Assembly (NCBI RefSeq): GCF_017377875.1
Contig: NZ_CP070975.1
Location: 1,612,001-1,676,000, forward strand
DNA length: 64,000 bases
Origin: Alcaligenes sp. SORT26
GTDB lineage: Bacteria; Pseudomonadota; Gammaproteobacteria; Burkholderiales; Burkholderiaceae_B
Reading direction: 5' to 3'
Below the pieces are notes generated by a model. The model was given only the letters and a program-made list of their open reading frames with translations. It did no database searches and was not told where the DNA came from. The position numbers and the translations under genes were made by a program. Below, piece after piece: positions 49,644 through 62,355 of this stretch; the first letter of the stretch is position 1; each line of letters opens with the position of its first letter.

Positions 49644-49651
49644 GGATGCTC

Positions 49652-50428
49652 ATGAAACGTATCGCTGCATTTGCCCTGACCTGCGCTATGGCTGCTCCCG
49701 TCTATGCTCAGACGATTGCCACCGTTAACGGCAAAAACCTCACGCAAAAAGACCTGGATCAGTTCGTCGCCGTTCTGGTCGAGCAAGGCGCCAAGGATTC
49801 GCCAGAGCTGCGTGAGCAAGTCAAACAGGAAATGGTCAACCGTCTGGCCGTCGTGCAAGCGGCTGAAAAAGCCGGTATCGACAAGACCAATCAGGTTCAG
49901 CAAGAGCTGGAACTGGCCCGCCAAAGCATTCTGGTCCGCGCTTTGATGGCCGACTACCTGAAGAAGAACCCTGTCACCGACGCCGACCTGACCAAGGAAT
50001 ACAACACCATCAAGTCGATGGAAGAAGGTCAGCAGGAATACAAGGTGCGTCACATCCTGGTGAAGGACGAAGCGGCGGCCAAAGATCTGCTGGCAAAGAT
50101 CAAGTCCAAAAAAGTCAGCTTTGCTGATGCGGCCAAGAAAGACTCCATCGACACCGGTAGCGGCCAGCAAGGCGGCGATCTGGGCTGGGCACCAAGCGCC
50201 ACCTACGTTCCTGAGTTCGCTCAGGCTGTAGAGAAGATGAAGAAAGGCGAGCTGAGCGCAGCACCTGTGCAGTCGCAGTTTGGCTGGCACATCATCCAGG
50301 TGGATGACTCCCGCCCTGTTACTTTCCCAGCCATGGCCGAAGTGAAGCCTCAACTGGAAGAAATGATGCGTCAGCGCAAGCTGGCCGAATACCAGCAGAA
50401 AATCCTGAAAGAAGCCAACATCAAGTAA
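49652..50428 (+). CDS. Periplasmic peptidyl-prolyl isomerase (parvulin, PpiC-like)
   Basis: This 258-residue precursor has a signal peptide ending near APVYAQT. An N-terminal helical chaperone region resembling SurA leads to one parvulin domain (about 130-225: YKVRHILVKDEAAAKDLL, GDLGWAPS, SQFGWHIIQVDD). It should assist folding of exported proteins. I chose the ATG at 49652 with AAGG six bases away; the ATG at 49646 directly touches that site. A terminator follows. Confidence 0.92.
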   Translation: MKRIAAFALTCAMAAPVYAQTIATVNGKNLTQKDLDQFVAVLVEQGAKDSPELREQVKQEMVNRLAVVQAAEKAGIDKTNQVQQELELARQSILVRALMADYLKKNPVTDADLTKEYNTIKSMEEGQQEYKVRHILVKDEAAAKDLLAKIKSKKVSFADAAKKDSIDTGSGQQGGDLGWAPSATYVPEFAQAVEKMKKGELSAAPVQSQFGWHIIQVDDSRPVTFPAMAEVKPQLEEMMRQRKLAEYQQKILKEANIK

Positions 50429-50477
50429 TGGCTTTGGCGGCCGCTTTGTCTTCCCGATAAAGCGGCTGGCAGGAAGA

Positions 50478-50513
50478 ACAAATATGGCGCCTCAAGGGCG
50501 CCATATTTGTTTG
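50478..50513 (+). terminator. Terminator of the parvulin gene
   Basis: A 14-base-pair perfect stem (50478-50491 with 50497-50510) has a 5-base loop. The T tail is interrupted (TTTGTTTG), but the stem is strong. Confidence 0.7.
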
Positions 50514-50606
50514 TGGTGAAGATCGTTCACTGAATGTCATTCATGTGGTAATTAAAAGCCCAGATCACGGCTGAATCACTACCAGGATTTCACTTCTTCC
50601 CCTGTG

Positions 50607-53716
<3,110 letters not shown>

Positions 53717-53761
53717 TGTCAGTTCCGTCGAATCAACACTACCGGATTAAAAAAAACAGGC

Positions 53762-56700
53762 TTACACACTGCTCATTTGCATGGCGGCATCTACGTCTAC
53801 CGCCACGATACGGGACACCCCCTGCTCTTGCATGGTGACACCGATCAACTGCTTGGCCATTTGCATGGCAATTTTATTGTGAGAAATAAACAAAAACTGC
53901 GTTTGGTCGCTCATGCTGGCCACCAGATTGGCATAGCGTTCGGTATTGGCATCATCCAGTGGCGCATCCACCTCATCCAGCAAACAAAATGGCGCAGGGT
54001 TCAGCTTGAAGAAGGCAAAAACCAGCGCTGTCGCCGTCAAGGCTTTTTCACCACCAGAGAGCAAATGAATGGTGCTGTTGCGTTTGCCTGGCGGTTGCGC
54101 CATGACTTGTACACCCGCATCCAGCACTTCATCGCCCACCATCGTCAGTTTAGCCTCTCCACCACCAAATAGCCTTGGGAAAAGCTCACCAAAGTGCTGA
54201 TTAACGATGTTGAATGTTTCCATGAGCAACTGGCGCGTCTCGCGGTCAATCTTGCGAATGGCATCTTCCAGCGTCTCGATTGCATCGGTCAAATCTTTGT
54301 GCTGAGCATCCAGATAGGTCTTGCGCTCTTGGGCCGTCGTCAGCTCTTCAAGGGCCGCCAGGTTCACCGGGCCCAAGCCTTCAATCTGGCGCGAGATACG
54401 CTGCACTTCGGACTGCAACCAGCCCACGCGCTGCCATTCTGCTGTCTTTTCCTGTAACAAGCTCCACAGTTCGGAACGGTTTACCTTTCGACTGTCCAAC
54501 TGTTCAGCAAACTGTTCGACCGCCAGACGCGAGGCTTGTTCCTGCAATTGCAATTCGGTGACTTGCTCGCGCAAGGGACCCAGATTTTTTTCATTCTCGG
54601 TACGGGCTTGCTCATGCTCGCGTAATTGCGCGGCCAGAGTATCAAGCTGGATTTTCGCCAGACGTACGGCCTCTTCACGCTCGGCCCGCAACTCCAGGGC
54701 ATCTTGCAGACCGGCTTGTGCCGCCGAGGCATCCAGATCCAGCAATTCGCCTTGAAGGCCCTCCAATTGACCCGCGGTGCGTTGGGCCTGCTCTTGAGCC
54801 AGGGCGAGATTGCGCTCCAGCTCTGCCATGCGTTGTACCAAAGCACGCTCGGCGAACTGGGCATCATGCACAACGCGCTCGCGCTCGTGGACGGTACGGC
54901 GGGCCTGTTCAGCCTGCTCGGCGCCCTTCTCGCCTTCCATCTGGGCTTCAGCAAACACACCCTGATGTTCCGCTAATTCTTCATCCAGCGTTTCAAAACG
55001 GGCTTCAAACTCTTCACGATTGGCTTGCAGCTCTTCGCGCTGTACGCTCAGCTCTTCCAGCTCATCATTGATTCGACCGCCGCGCTCTTGCGATTGCTGA
55101 GCCTGTTGTGCCAGCTTGGAGTGCTCCAACTGCACATCGTGCATACGCACCGTCAATTCACCCACGCGGGCACGGGCGGGAACCAGACCATTACGCACTT
55201 GCTGCAAGGCCATTTCGGCCTGGGTGCTGGTATGACCAAGCTCATCCACAATCAGTTGAGCGCCACGCAATTCTCGCTCCAGATGAGCGATCTCTTGCTG
55301 CCGAGCCAACATCCCGGCCTGTTCGGAGTCGGGCGCGTAAAAGCGTATGCTATGGCGATCGACCAAGTGACCGTCCTGCACCACGATAGCCATTTGATCG
55401 CTTAGTTGCTCGCGCAAACTCAAAGCCTGCTTCAAATCCGAACACACATAGACGTGATGCAGCCAGTTACCCAGCAGACTGCGCAAGGCGCCCTCTTGCT
55501 GACGCAATACCGAGCTCAGCAAAGGCAAATCCAGGGCAGGCTTGGCCAGCTCCCCCGCATCGGGAAGCTGATAAAAGCTCAAGCGTGCAGGCGGTGCATC
55601 ACTGGCAAAGGCGGCGGCCATATCCAGACGGCGCAACTCCAAGGCCGTCATCCGCTCACGCAGCACGGCCTCCAGAGCAGTTTCCCAGCCTTTTTCCACG
55701 TCCAGGCTTTGCCAGAGACGCTTCATGCTCTCCAGCCCATGTTTAGCCAGCCAGGGTTCCAAGGTCCCCTTGCGAGCCACATCTTCCTGCAAACGGCTCA
55801 AGGCCAGATGTCTTGCTTCCAGACGAGCCATATCCTGGCCGCCTTGCAAGGCTTGTTCCTGCGCCTTCTTGCGCTCTTCTTCCAGTCTGGGAAGCTGGGC
55901 CTCCAGGTGCTGCATGTGCTCCTGGGCCTGCTGCAACTGGTTTTGCAGCATATTCAGATCGCCCTGCAAACGCTCCAGATTATCCGGGTCGGGCGCGTTA
56001 AGTTCACGCAGCTCCTGCTTCAAGCGTTCCTGACGTTGCTCCAACCCCTGGATTTGACGATCCGCATCACGTTGCGACTGCGCCGCCAAGGCCAGGTTCT
56101 GCTCCAGGCGAGCCAGCCCCATGCGCATTTCATCTCGGCGTTGGGCCTGCTCGCGGACTCGTTGCTCCAGATCGGGCAAGGCGCCTTGGGCTTCTTCCAA
56201 CTGAATCTGTAATTCTTCCAGCCTGACAGCGGCTTCTTCACGCTGCTGCTCGCTGTTTTCCAGCTCTTGCTGGCAATGCTCTTGTTGCTCGACCCAGTCG
56301 TGCTGCTGTTGTTCCAGTTGTTCACGGCGCTGAGCCATACGACTGCGTGAATCCAGTACATGGCGGATTTCCGCTTCCAGGCTGGAGACCTGCGACCCTG
56401 CTTCGTACAACTGCGTTTGAGCCACGTGCAAGGCATCACCCGCCTGCAAATGGGCTTGCCGCTGCGACTCCAGCGCCGACTCGGTGTGCCGTAAGCCAGC
56501 AATGGATTCTTCCAGCTTGGTCTGGGCTTGTTCAATGGCTAAAAAGCGCGCTTTTTGATCGCCCTGTGCATTGGACTCTTTCAACAGCCACAACAAGTTC
56601 TGCTTTAACTCGCCGTCTTGCTGCAAATCGCGGTACTGACGAGCCACTTCGGCCTGCGCCTGTAATTTTTCCAACTGCGCATCCAGCTCTCGTTGGATAT

Positions 56701-57286
56701 CTTCCACGCGCAGCAAGTTTTCCCGGGTATCGCGCAAACGGCTTTCCGTTTCGCGACGGCGCTCTTTGTAGCGCGATACGCCCGCTGCCTCTTCCAGAAA
56801 AACACGCAGCTCTTCGGGCTTGGCTTCAATCAGGCGGTTAATCATGCCCTGGCCGATAATCGCGTAACCACGCGCCCCCAGGCCAGTACCCAGAAAAATA
56901 TCGTGAATGTCGCGCCGCCGGACGGCCTGATTATTCAGAAAATAGCTGCTGGTGCCATCCCGGCTCAGCACACGCCGTACCGAGATTTCAGCGTAGGTAC
57001 TCCACTGACCCGAGGCACGCCCTTCAGAATTATCAAAAACCAGTTCAACCGAGGCACGCCCCGCCGGTTTACGTTGTGACGAACCATTGAAGATCACGTC
57101 TTGCATGGACTCGCCACGCAGCTCGGAGGCTTTGCTCTCGCCCAGCACCCAGCGCACCGCATCGATGATGTTGGATTTCCCACAGCCATTGGGCCCGACA
57201 ACGCCAACCAACTGACTGGGAGTTGGAATGGTGGTCGGGTCCACAAAGGATTTGAAACCAGCAAGTTTGATCTGGGTTAGACGCAC
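53762..57286 (-). CDS. smc: Chromosome segregation protein SMC
   Basis: SMC with ScpAB organises and segregates the chromosome. The 1174-residue protein has Walker A GPNGCGKSN near residue 32, two long coiled coils (about 165-500 and 660-1000, rich in Glu, Gln and Leu), a hinge between them, the signature LSGGEKAL near residue 1075, and Walker B FCLLDEVDAPLDD. Length is normal. The hinge has little similarity I can recognise. It leads the smc-zipA-ligA operon. Confidence 0.97.
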   Translation of the reverse strand: MRLTQIKLAGFKSFVDPTTIPTPSQLVGVVGPNGCGKSNIIDAVRWVLGESKASELRGESMQDVIFNGSSQRKPAGRASVELVFDNSEGRASGQWSTYAEISVRRVLSRDGTSSYFLNNQAVRRRDIHDIFLGTGLGARGYAIIGQGMINRLIEAKPEELRVFLEEAAGVSRYKERRRETESRLRDTRENLLRVEDIQRELDAQLEKLQAQAEVARQYRDLQQDGELKQNLLWLLKESNAQGDQKARFLAIEQAQTKLEESIAGLRHTESALESQRQAHLQAGDALHVAQTQLYEAGSQVSSLEAEIRHVLDSRSRMAQRREQLEQQQHDWVEQQEHCQQELENSEQQREEAAVRLEELQIQLEEAQGALPDLEQRVREQAQRRDEMRMGLARLEQNLALAAQSQRDADRQIQGLEQRQERLKQELRELNAPDPDNLERLQGDLNMLQNQLQQAQEHMQHLEAQLPRLEEERKKAQEQALQGGQDMARLEARHLALSRLQEDVARKGTLEPWLAKHGLESMKRLWQSLDVEKGWETALEAVLRERMTALELRRLDMAAAFASDAPPARLSFYQLPDAGELAKPALDLPLLSSVLRQQEGALRSLLGNWLHHVYVCSDLKQALSLREQLSDQMAIVVQDGHLVDRHSIRFYAPDSEQAGMLARQQEIAHLERELRGAQLIVDELGHTSTQAEMALQQVRNGLVPARARVGELTVRMHDVQLEHSKLAQQAQQSQERGGRINDELEELSVQREELQANREEFEARFETLDEELAEHQGVFAEAQMEGEKGAEQAEQARRTVHERERVVHDAQFAERALVQRMAELERNLALAQEQAQRTAGQLEGLQGELLDLDASAAQAGLQDALELRAEREEAVRLAKIQLDTLAAQLREHEQARTENEKNLGPLREQVTELQLQEQASRLAVEQFAEQLDSRKVNRSELWSLLQEKTAEWQRVGWLQSEVQRISRQIEGLGPVNLAALEELTTAQERKTYLDAQHKDLTDAIETLEDAIRKIDRETRQLLMETFNIVNQHFGELFPRLFGGGEAKLTMVGDEVLDAGVQVMAQPPGKRNSTIHLLSGGEKALTATALVFAFFKLNPAPFCLLDEVDAPLDDANTERYANLVASMSDQTQFLFISHNKIAMQMAKQLIGVTMQEQGVSRIVAVDVDAAMQMSSV

Positions 57287-57786
57287 AGGGTAAAAGTCAG
57301 CTCAGAAAAGACCAATTTGAACAGGCGCGCAGGCGCATTTCTCTCTGCCTGCCACCGCGAGTCGTATGATACCGCAGCACCTGCCACCCACAGCAAAGAC
57401 GGCTAAAAAACAAATGAAAATCAGCTCAGAGCTGCTGGGATGATAAGGCAGTAAACTCTCCCCTGTCGTCAAGCCCTGTTTACCCTGCTTGGCAAGCAGG
57501 ACAATAGTGCCAGACAGGGCATTTACAATAGCGCTTTGCCAGCGCCCGCCCGGCCAGAAAATCCGAGCAGTCAGACAGCCGCAATGAATTTCTGATACCA
57601 CTGCCCCCGCAGTCCCTGTTATTCTTGCTCCCCATCTCTCTTCGTAAATTTCGCACCGGCTCAGGCTTTGTCAGGAAAACTGTGGTGGGCCGCCTTGAAA
57701 AAGCTCCTCAGGTCTGACACCTGGCTTTGATTCGTGCTCCGCAGTCCTGCGACTGCGCCTGTGGGCACACGCATTCGGGATGTATT
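57287..57786. other. Gene-free region between smc and lplT
   Basis: No gene is recognisable in these 500 bases; a 99-codon frame on the minus strand (57302-57601) lacks family features. The region should hold divergent promoters for smc and lplT, but I found no convincing boxes. It contains a nested hairpin (57473-57479 with 57514-57520, inner 57484-57490 with 57494-57500) and another near lplT (57740-57746 with 57751-57757). Confidence 0.5.
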
Positions 57787-59097
57787 TTGAATAAAGGATT
57801 TTATCTGGTCATGGCCGCGCAGGCATTGTCGTCAGTTGCCGACAATGCCTTGCTGATTGCCGCCATCGCCCTGATCGCTGACCTGCACGGACCTATCTGG
57901 ATGGTCCCCATGATGAAATGGTGGTTTGCGCTGTCCTACGTGCTATTGGCCGCCTTTGTAGGCGCCTTTGCCGACTCGTATCCCAAGGGTCGGGTGATGT
58001 TTGCCACCAATGCCATCAAGCTGATGGGCTGTATGTTGATGTTCTGCCACCAGTACTTTGGCATGAACGACTCCCAGCAACTGGTTCTGGTCTTTGTCTC
58101 CTACACCCTGGTTGGTATCGGTGCTGCCGCCTACTCCCCTGCCAAGTACGGCATCGTCACCGAAATGCTCAAGCCCGAGCAATTGGTCAAAGGCAATAGC
58201 TGGATTGAAGGCCTGACCGTGTTGTCCATTATTGGCGGCACCGTGCTGGGCGGCATTTTGATCAGCCCCTCGATTGCCGCTTCGCTAGCCGAGCACCCGC
58301 TGATTGCACCTTTAGCCCAGACACGTGCCGAAGTCGCTATCTTGCTGATTTCCTTTATCTATCTGTCAGCAGCGCTGTGCAATCTGCTGATCCCCCGCAC
58401 CAATATTGACTACCCGCCCCAACAAAAGAACCCCATCTTGCTGCTCAAGGAATTCCGTACTTACGTACACATTCTGTGGCGTGACAAGCTGGGCCAAATC
58501 TCGCTGGCGGTCACCACCTTGTTCTGGGGTGCCGGTGCCACCCTGCAATTCATTGTGATTGAATGGGGCGCTCAGCATCTGGGCTACCGTCTGGATCAGG
58601 CCTCGGTGCTGATGGGTGTGGCCGCATTGGGCACGGTCTTTGGTGCCGTCTTTGCCGCCCGCGTTCCCCTGAAGAAATCTCTGGCTGTTCTGCCTGTAGG
58701 CGTAGCAATGGGCTTTGTGGTCCTGCTCATGCCTTTGGTACACGAGAAATGGGCGGTCTACACCCTGTTGATGGGTATTGGTGGTTTGTCCGGCTTTTTC
58801 GTCGTCCCCATGAATGCCCTGCTGCAACATCGCGGCCACGTCATGCTGTCGGCCGGTCACTCCATTGCCGTACAGAACTTCAATGAACAATTGAACATTC
58901 TGTTCATGCTGGCGCTGTACAGCCTGCTGCTGTGGCTGCGTTTGCCCATCAACTACATCATTGTGTTCTTTGGCTTGATGGTGGCGTCTTTAATGACGGT
59001 GTTCATCATCTGGAAAAACGCCAATCTGCGCGCTCATCCCGAGCTGGAAGCCTGCATTGGTCAGGAAGGTCACGGACAGGCCTTGGCGGCCAAGTAA
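57787..59097 (+). CDS. lplT: Lysophospholipid transporter LplT
   Basis: LplT flips lysophospholipids across the inner membrane for reacylation. The 436-residue MFS protein has about eleven membrane segments and starts MNKGFYLVMAAQALSSVADNALL, as in relatives. The start is a TTG at 57787, with GGGA six bases upstream; it fits the family start, whereas an upstream in-frame TTG adds a cysteine-rich stretch with no match. The usual partner, an acyl-ACP synthetase (aas), is not adjacent. A strong terminator follows. Confidence 0.92.
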   Translation: MNKGFYLVMAAQALSSVADNALLIAAIALIADLHGPIWMVPMMKWWFALSYVLLAAFVGAFADSYPKGRVMFATNAIKLMGCMLMFCHQYFGMNDSQQLVLVFVSYTLVGIGAAAYSPAKYGIVTEMLKPEQLVKGNSWIEGLTVLSIIGGTVLGGILISPSIAASLAEHPLIAPLAQTRAEVAILLISFIYLSAALCNLLIPRTNIDYPPQQKNPILLLKEFRTYVHILWRDKLGQISLAVTTLFWGAGATLQFIVIEWGAQHLGYRLDQASVLMGVAALGTVFGAVFAARVPLKKSLAVLPVGVAMGFVVLLMPLVHEKWAVYTLLMGIGGLSGFFVVPMNALLQHRGHVMLSAGHSIAVQNFNEQLNILFMLALYSLLLWLRLPINYIIVFFGLMVASLMTVFIIWKNANLRAHPELEACIGQEGHGQALAAK

Positions 59098-59100
59098 ACA

Positions 59101-59125
59101 AAAGCGCCCCTTTGGGGCGCTTTTT
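59101..59125 (+). terminator. Terminator of lplT
   Basis: A 10-base-pair perfect stem (59101-59110 with 59114-59123) with a 3-base loop runs into five T (59121-59125), directly behind the stop codon. Confidence 0.9.
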
Positions 59126-59187
59126 ACTGGGGGCGCCGAGCCTTGGGGCGGCCCGGCGGTAAAACATACCTCCCCACAGGGCCAGTA

Positions 59188-60111
59188 TCAGGACTGGCTC
59201 TGCAACTCGCGTAGCAAGGACAAATCCCGCCAGGCATTGGCTTTATGCTGCGGACGCAGCAATAGCGAGGCGGGATGATACGTCACCACCAAAGGCAAGC
59301 TGCGACCTTGAGCATCGGTGTACGTCAGAGCCTGCCCCCGCAAAGCCTCCAGATCCTCATCACGGCCACTTAGTGCCACCGCAGCCAAATGGCCGACAGC
59401 CAGCAAACGGCGCGGCTGTACCAGACGAATCTGCGCATCCAGAAAGGCCCGACATGCAGCCAGCTCTTCCTGGGTAGGGGGACGATTCCCCAAGGGGCGG
59501 CATTTCACCAGATGTGTTTTATACACGGAGGCATTGGGAATGGCGCTGTTAAGCATGGCCTGCAAGAGCAGCCCGGCTTTGCCATCAAAAGGTTGAGCAC
59601 TGCGATCATCGCTAGTCCCAGGTGCCTCACCAATAATCATCCAGTCCGGTTCCACCAGCAGCTCAGAGCCAAACACCACTTGAGCCCGGCCCGTGTGCAA
59701 GCCACATTCCTGGCAGGCTTGAACCTGCTCCAGCAGGCTGGCCATATCCTGGGCTTTTTCGGGCTGAATCAGCACAGCCGGTCGTTGAACTACTTCCTCG
59801 ACAGGGGCAACTACCGCAGGGCGAGTGCCCGCTTTACGCAACAAAGCCAAAGCCTGATCACGGGCGGACTGTGCATCCTGCGTCGCGGCTGCACCGGGTG
59901 TCGCCAAAGGACGGCTGACCGGCCCATCCGAATGCCGCTCCATCGTCTCTACGGCTGCTACCTGCTCTGGTGTCGATACAGCTGAGGAAGCTGCTTGCTG
60001 CACAGTGGCTTGCACGGCAGGCTGCGGCAGACGCGCCAGAAAGGCGCGCTCCAGACCCAGCTCTAAAAGCCAGGTGCGCTGCAGAGGGGAAACAGGCTGA
60101 AAATCGATCAT
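59188..60111 (-). CDS. Uracil-DNA glycosylase, family 4 type
   Basis: This is a 307-residue protein. The last 185 residues form a family 4 or 5 uracil-DNA glycosylase: iron-sulfur cysteines in CQECGLHTGR and KCRPLGNRPP, catalytic motif GEAPGTSDD, and the late VVTYHPASLLL box. The first 120 residues are low in complexity (Ala, Gln, Val) and probably a flexible linker; this long N-terminus is common in betaproteobacteria. It would remove uracil from DNA, giving resistance to cytosine deamination. It overlaps tsaB-rimI by four bases. Confidence 0.9.
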   Translation of the reverse strand: MIDFQPVSPLQRTWLLELGLERAFLARLPQPAVQATVQQAASSAVSTPEQVAAVETMERHSDGPVSRPLATPGAAATQDAQSARDQALALLRKAGTRPAVVAPVEEVVQRPAVLIQPEKAQDMASLLEQVQACQECGLHTGRAQVVFGSELLVEPDWMIIGEAPGTSDDRSAQPFDGKAGLLLQAMLNSAIPNASVYKTHLVKCRPLGNRPPTQEELAACRAFLDAQIRLVQPRRLLAVGHLAAVALSGRDEDLEALRGQALTYTDAQGRSLPLVVTYHPASLLLRPQHKANAWRDLSLLRELQSQS

Positions 60112-61340
60112 GCCCCTGCCTTGCTGGCCAGGTCCAAGCTCATCAAGACGGCATCTTCACGCAGACCATCGCTAAGCGGATAGTAGTTTTTACGCAGACC
60201 ATCCGCCTGGAAACCCAGCTTTTTATACAAGCTGATAGCCGGAGCATTCGATGCCCGGACTTCCAGAACCACACGCTCTACCTGAGCTTGGCGAGCTAGC
60301 TCCAGACCGTCGTCCAGCAATTGGCGAGCCAATCCGCGTCGCTGCTGTTCCGGGGCTACCCCGATCAGCAAAAGCTCCATCATGTCAGGAGCCTTGAGCC
60401 AAATCGCGTAGCCCTGCACCTGGCCTTGCTTATGAATAATCCGGGAGCAATAGGCGCTATTGCCCAAAGCATCCGTAAAGTTGCCTGCCGTCCAAGGGTG
60501 ACTTTCCACCCGACGTTCAATATCCAGCACGGCGGACACATGCCCTGCCTGCATGGCTTCAATCTGCAAGGGTTGATCCAAGGCTGCCGGGTTGCCCCCC
60601 AAGCCTTGTTCACGTTCCTGAATGGTGTAGGCGACTTTTTCGCGCACATACAACGGCATGGCCAAATCGGGCGACACACCACGTCCTTCATCCAGATCAT
60701 GCAAGGCCAGATGCGCAACACTCGCGCCCGTCGCACGCCAACTCTGGCCAACCTTCCAACCCTGTGCGACTACGGCAGGAGCCAGATCTGGGAACTGTTC
60801 CAGCGCATCACCGATGACCTGAATAGGCTGCTGCTCTGCAATCAAGCCTTCTGCCTGCAAACGCGCAATCCACAGGGTGATCTGCGCCGCATCCAGCAGC
60901 ACCGGGCTTTGCAGCACAGACCAGGATTTCTCGGCCGTCCAGCTATACACAGCGGCATAGACCTCTTGCATGCGGGCATCCTGCACCACCACATAGGCCG
61001 TCCCTTCAACAGGCGTACCACAGGCGGCAGCAGCCAGCAGAGACGACACTGGCAGCACGGGCAAATCCAAGGCAAAAGCCATGCCTTGAGCCACCCCACA
61101 CGCCACGCGCAGGCCGGTAAAGCCACCAGGCCCTTGTCCAAAAGCAATGGCGGTCAGGGCCTGCCGATCCAGGCCAGCCTGCTCCAGCAGTTGCTCGGCC
61201 ATGGGCAAAAGGCGCTCAGCATGATCGCCACTACCCTCATGACTCAGTTCCACAAGCGAAATACCCGCTTGGGTGCGAGACAACAAGGTCAGTTCACAGA
61301 GATTGGAGGAAGTCTCCAGGGCAAGAATATGTGCATCCAT
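60108..61340 (-). CDS. tsaB-rimI: TsaB-RimI fusion protein
   Basis: Two proteins are joined here. Residues 1 to about 240 are TsaB, a partner of TsaD in making the t6A base of tRNAs (ILALETSSNLCELTLL, GQGPGGFTGLRVACGVAQGMAF). Residues of about 255-405 are a GNAT acetyltransferase of RimI type, which acetylates ribosomal protein bS18 (ALGNSAYCSRII, acetyl-CoA loop GVAPEQQRRGLARQLL, then VRASNAPAISLYKKLGF). Both halves look complete, with no stop or frameshift at the joint near residue 245. In many bacteria tsaB and rimI are neighbours, so fusion by loss of a stop codon is easy to imagine. Confidence 0.93.
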   Translation of the reverse strand: MDAHILALETSSNLCELTLLSRTQAGISLVELSHEGSGDHAERLLPMAEQLLEQAGLDRQALTAIAFGQGPGGFTGLRVACGVAQGMAFALDLPVLPVSSLLAAAACGTPVEGTAYVVVQDARMQEVYAAVYSWTAEKSWSVLQSPVLLDAAQITLWIARLQAEGLIAEQQPIQVIGDALEQFPDLAPAVVAQGWKVGQSWRATGASVAHLALHDLDEGRGVSPDLAMPLYVREKVAYTIQEREQGLGGNPAALDQPLQIEAMQAGHVSAVLDIERRVESHPWTAGNFTDALGNSAYCSRIIHKQGQVQGYAIWLKAPDMMELLLIGVAPEQQRRGLARQLLDDGLELARQAQVERVVLEVRASNAPAISLYKKLGFQADGLRKNYYPLSDGLREDAVLMSLDLASKAGA

Positions 61341-61618
61341 CGCGCTATTTTAGTTTAAGCAGACTGAAAATAGGCACCCTGATCAGAATGGGGGCAGGAT
61401 AAACCGCGACATAGGTGAACAGGTCGTGACTTTTCCCTAGCACAGGCATTTTTTTGACCTGACTCAAACCAACCGGAGAGACTATTTGCCACCATATGAT
61501 TTTCCTCACGACCCAGTCAAACCTGCTGCAAGGCGCATAAATCGTACAAAACACTTAATGTGTAATATTTTTCTACACCCCCCTGTACGCGCTTTCTGAT
61601 GCCTGTTACATTTTCGCT

Positions 61619-62353
61619 ATGAATACGCCGACCCCCCCCCTCACCCGCAAAATCCTTGTCGTTGACGACGATCCCCGGCTGCGCGATTTATTGCGCCGCT
61701 ACCTGTCCGAACAAGGGTTCAACGTTTTCGTCGCCGAAGACGGTAAAGAAATGGCCAAACTCTGGCAACGCGAGCATTTCGATCTGCTGGTACTGGATCT
61801 GATGCTGCCAGGCGAGGATGGCCTGTCCATCTGTCGTCGGCTGCGCGGCGGACACGACAACACCCCCATCATCATGCTCACCGCCAAGGCCGAAGAAATC
61901 GACCGTATCGTGGGCCTGGAAATGGGTGCCGATGACTACCTCATCAAACCCTTCAACCCCCGCGAACTGCTAGCCCGTGTCAACGCTATCTTGCGACGCC
62001 GTGGTACCGAGGAACACCCCGGCGCACCTAGTCAGGAAAATGAATCGATCGAGTTCGGTCCCTATGTGCTGAACCTGTCCACTCGAACACTGACCCGCAA
62101 TAACGAAGTCGTCCCGATTACGACGGGCGAGTTCTCCGTGCTGAAAGTGTTTGCCCGTCATCCCAAGATCCCCTTGTCGCGCGACAAACTGATGGAATTG
62201 GCGCGTGGTCGCGAATACGAAGCCTTTGATCGCAGCTTGGACGTACAGATTTCGCGTCTGCGCAAGCTGATCGAACCCAATGCCTCCAAGCCCGTGTTCA
62301 TTCAAACGGTCTGGGGTCTGGGCTACGTTTTTGTTCCAGACGGCGGTAACTGA
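61619..62353 (+). CDS. ompR: OmpR-family response regulator (RisA-like)
   Basis: This 244-residue regulator has a receiver domain with Asp16, Asp17, phosphorylated Asp60, Thr88 and Lys110, and a winged-helix DNA-binding domain (about 140-240, ending RKLIEPNASKPVFIQTVWGLGYVF). It matches OmpR closely, and Bordetella RisA. Nine consecutive C (61632-61640) form codons 5 to 8. No Shine-Dalgarno sequence is visible before the ATG and no later start precedes the receiver, so translation may be weak or leaderless. The sensor gene follows two bases later. Confidence 0.94.
   Translation: MNTPTPPLTRKILVVDDDPRLRDLLRRYLSEQGFNVFVAEDGKEMAKLWQREHFDLLVLDLMLPGEDGLSICRRLRGGHDNTPIIMLTAKAEEIDRIVGLEMGADDYLIKPFNPRELLARVNAILRRRGTEEHPGAPSQENESIEFGPYVLNLSTRTLTRNNEVVPITTGEFSVLKVFARHPKIPLSRDKLMELARGREYEAFDRSLDVQISRLRKLIEPNASKPVFIQTVWGLGYVFVPDGGN
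61632..61640 (+). repeat. Homopolymer of nine C within ompR
   Basis: Nine C in a row lie 13 bases after the start of the ATG, in the codons for Thr-Pro-Pro-Leu. Gain or loss of one base would shift the frame before the receiver domain. Confidence 0.95.
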
Positions 62354-62355
62354 CC

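Noticed and set aside
57302-57601. A 99-codon frame upstream of smc
   Set aside because: No family features, no ribosome binding site, and it spans the likely promoter region.
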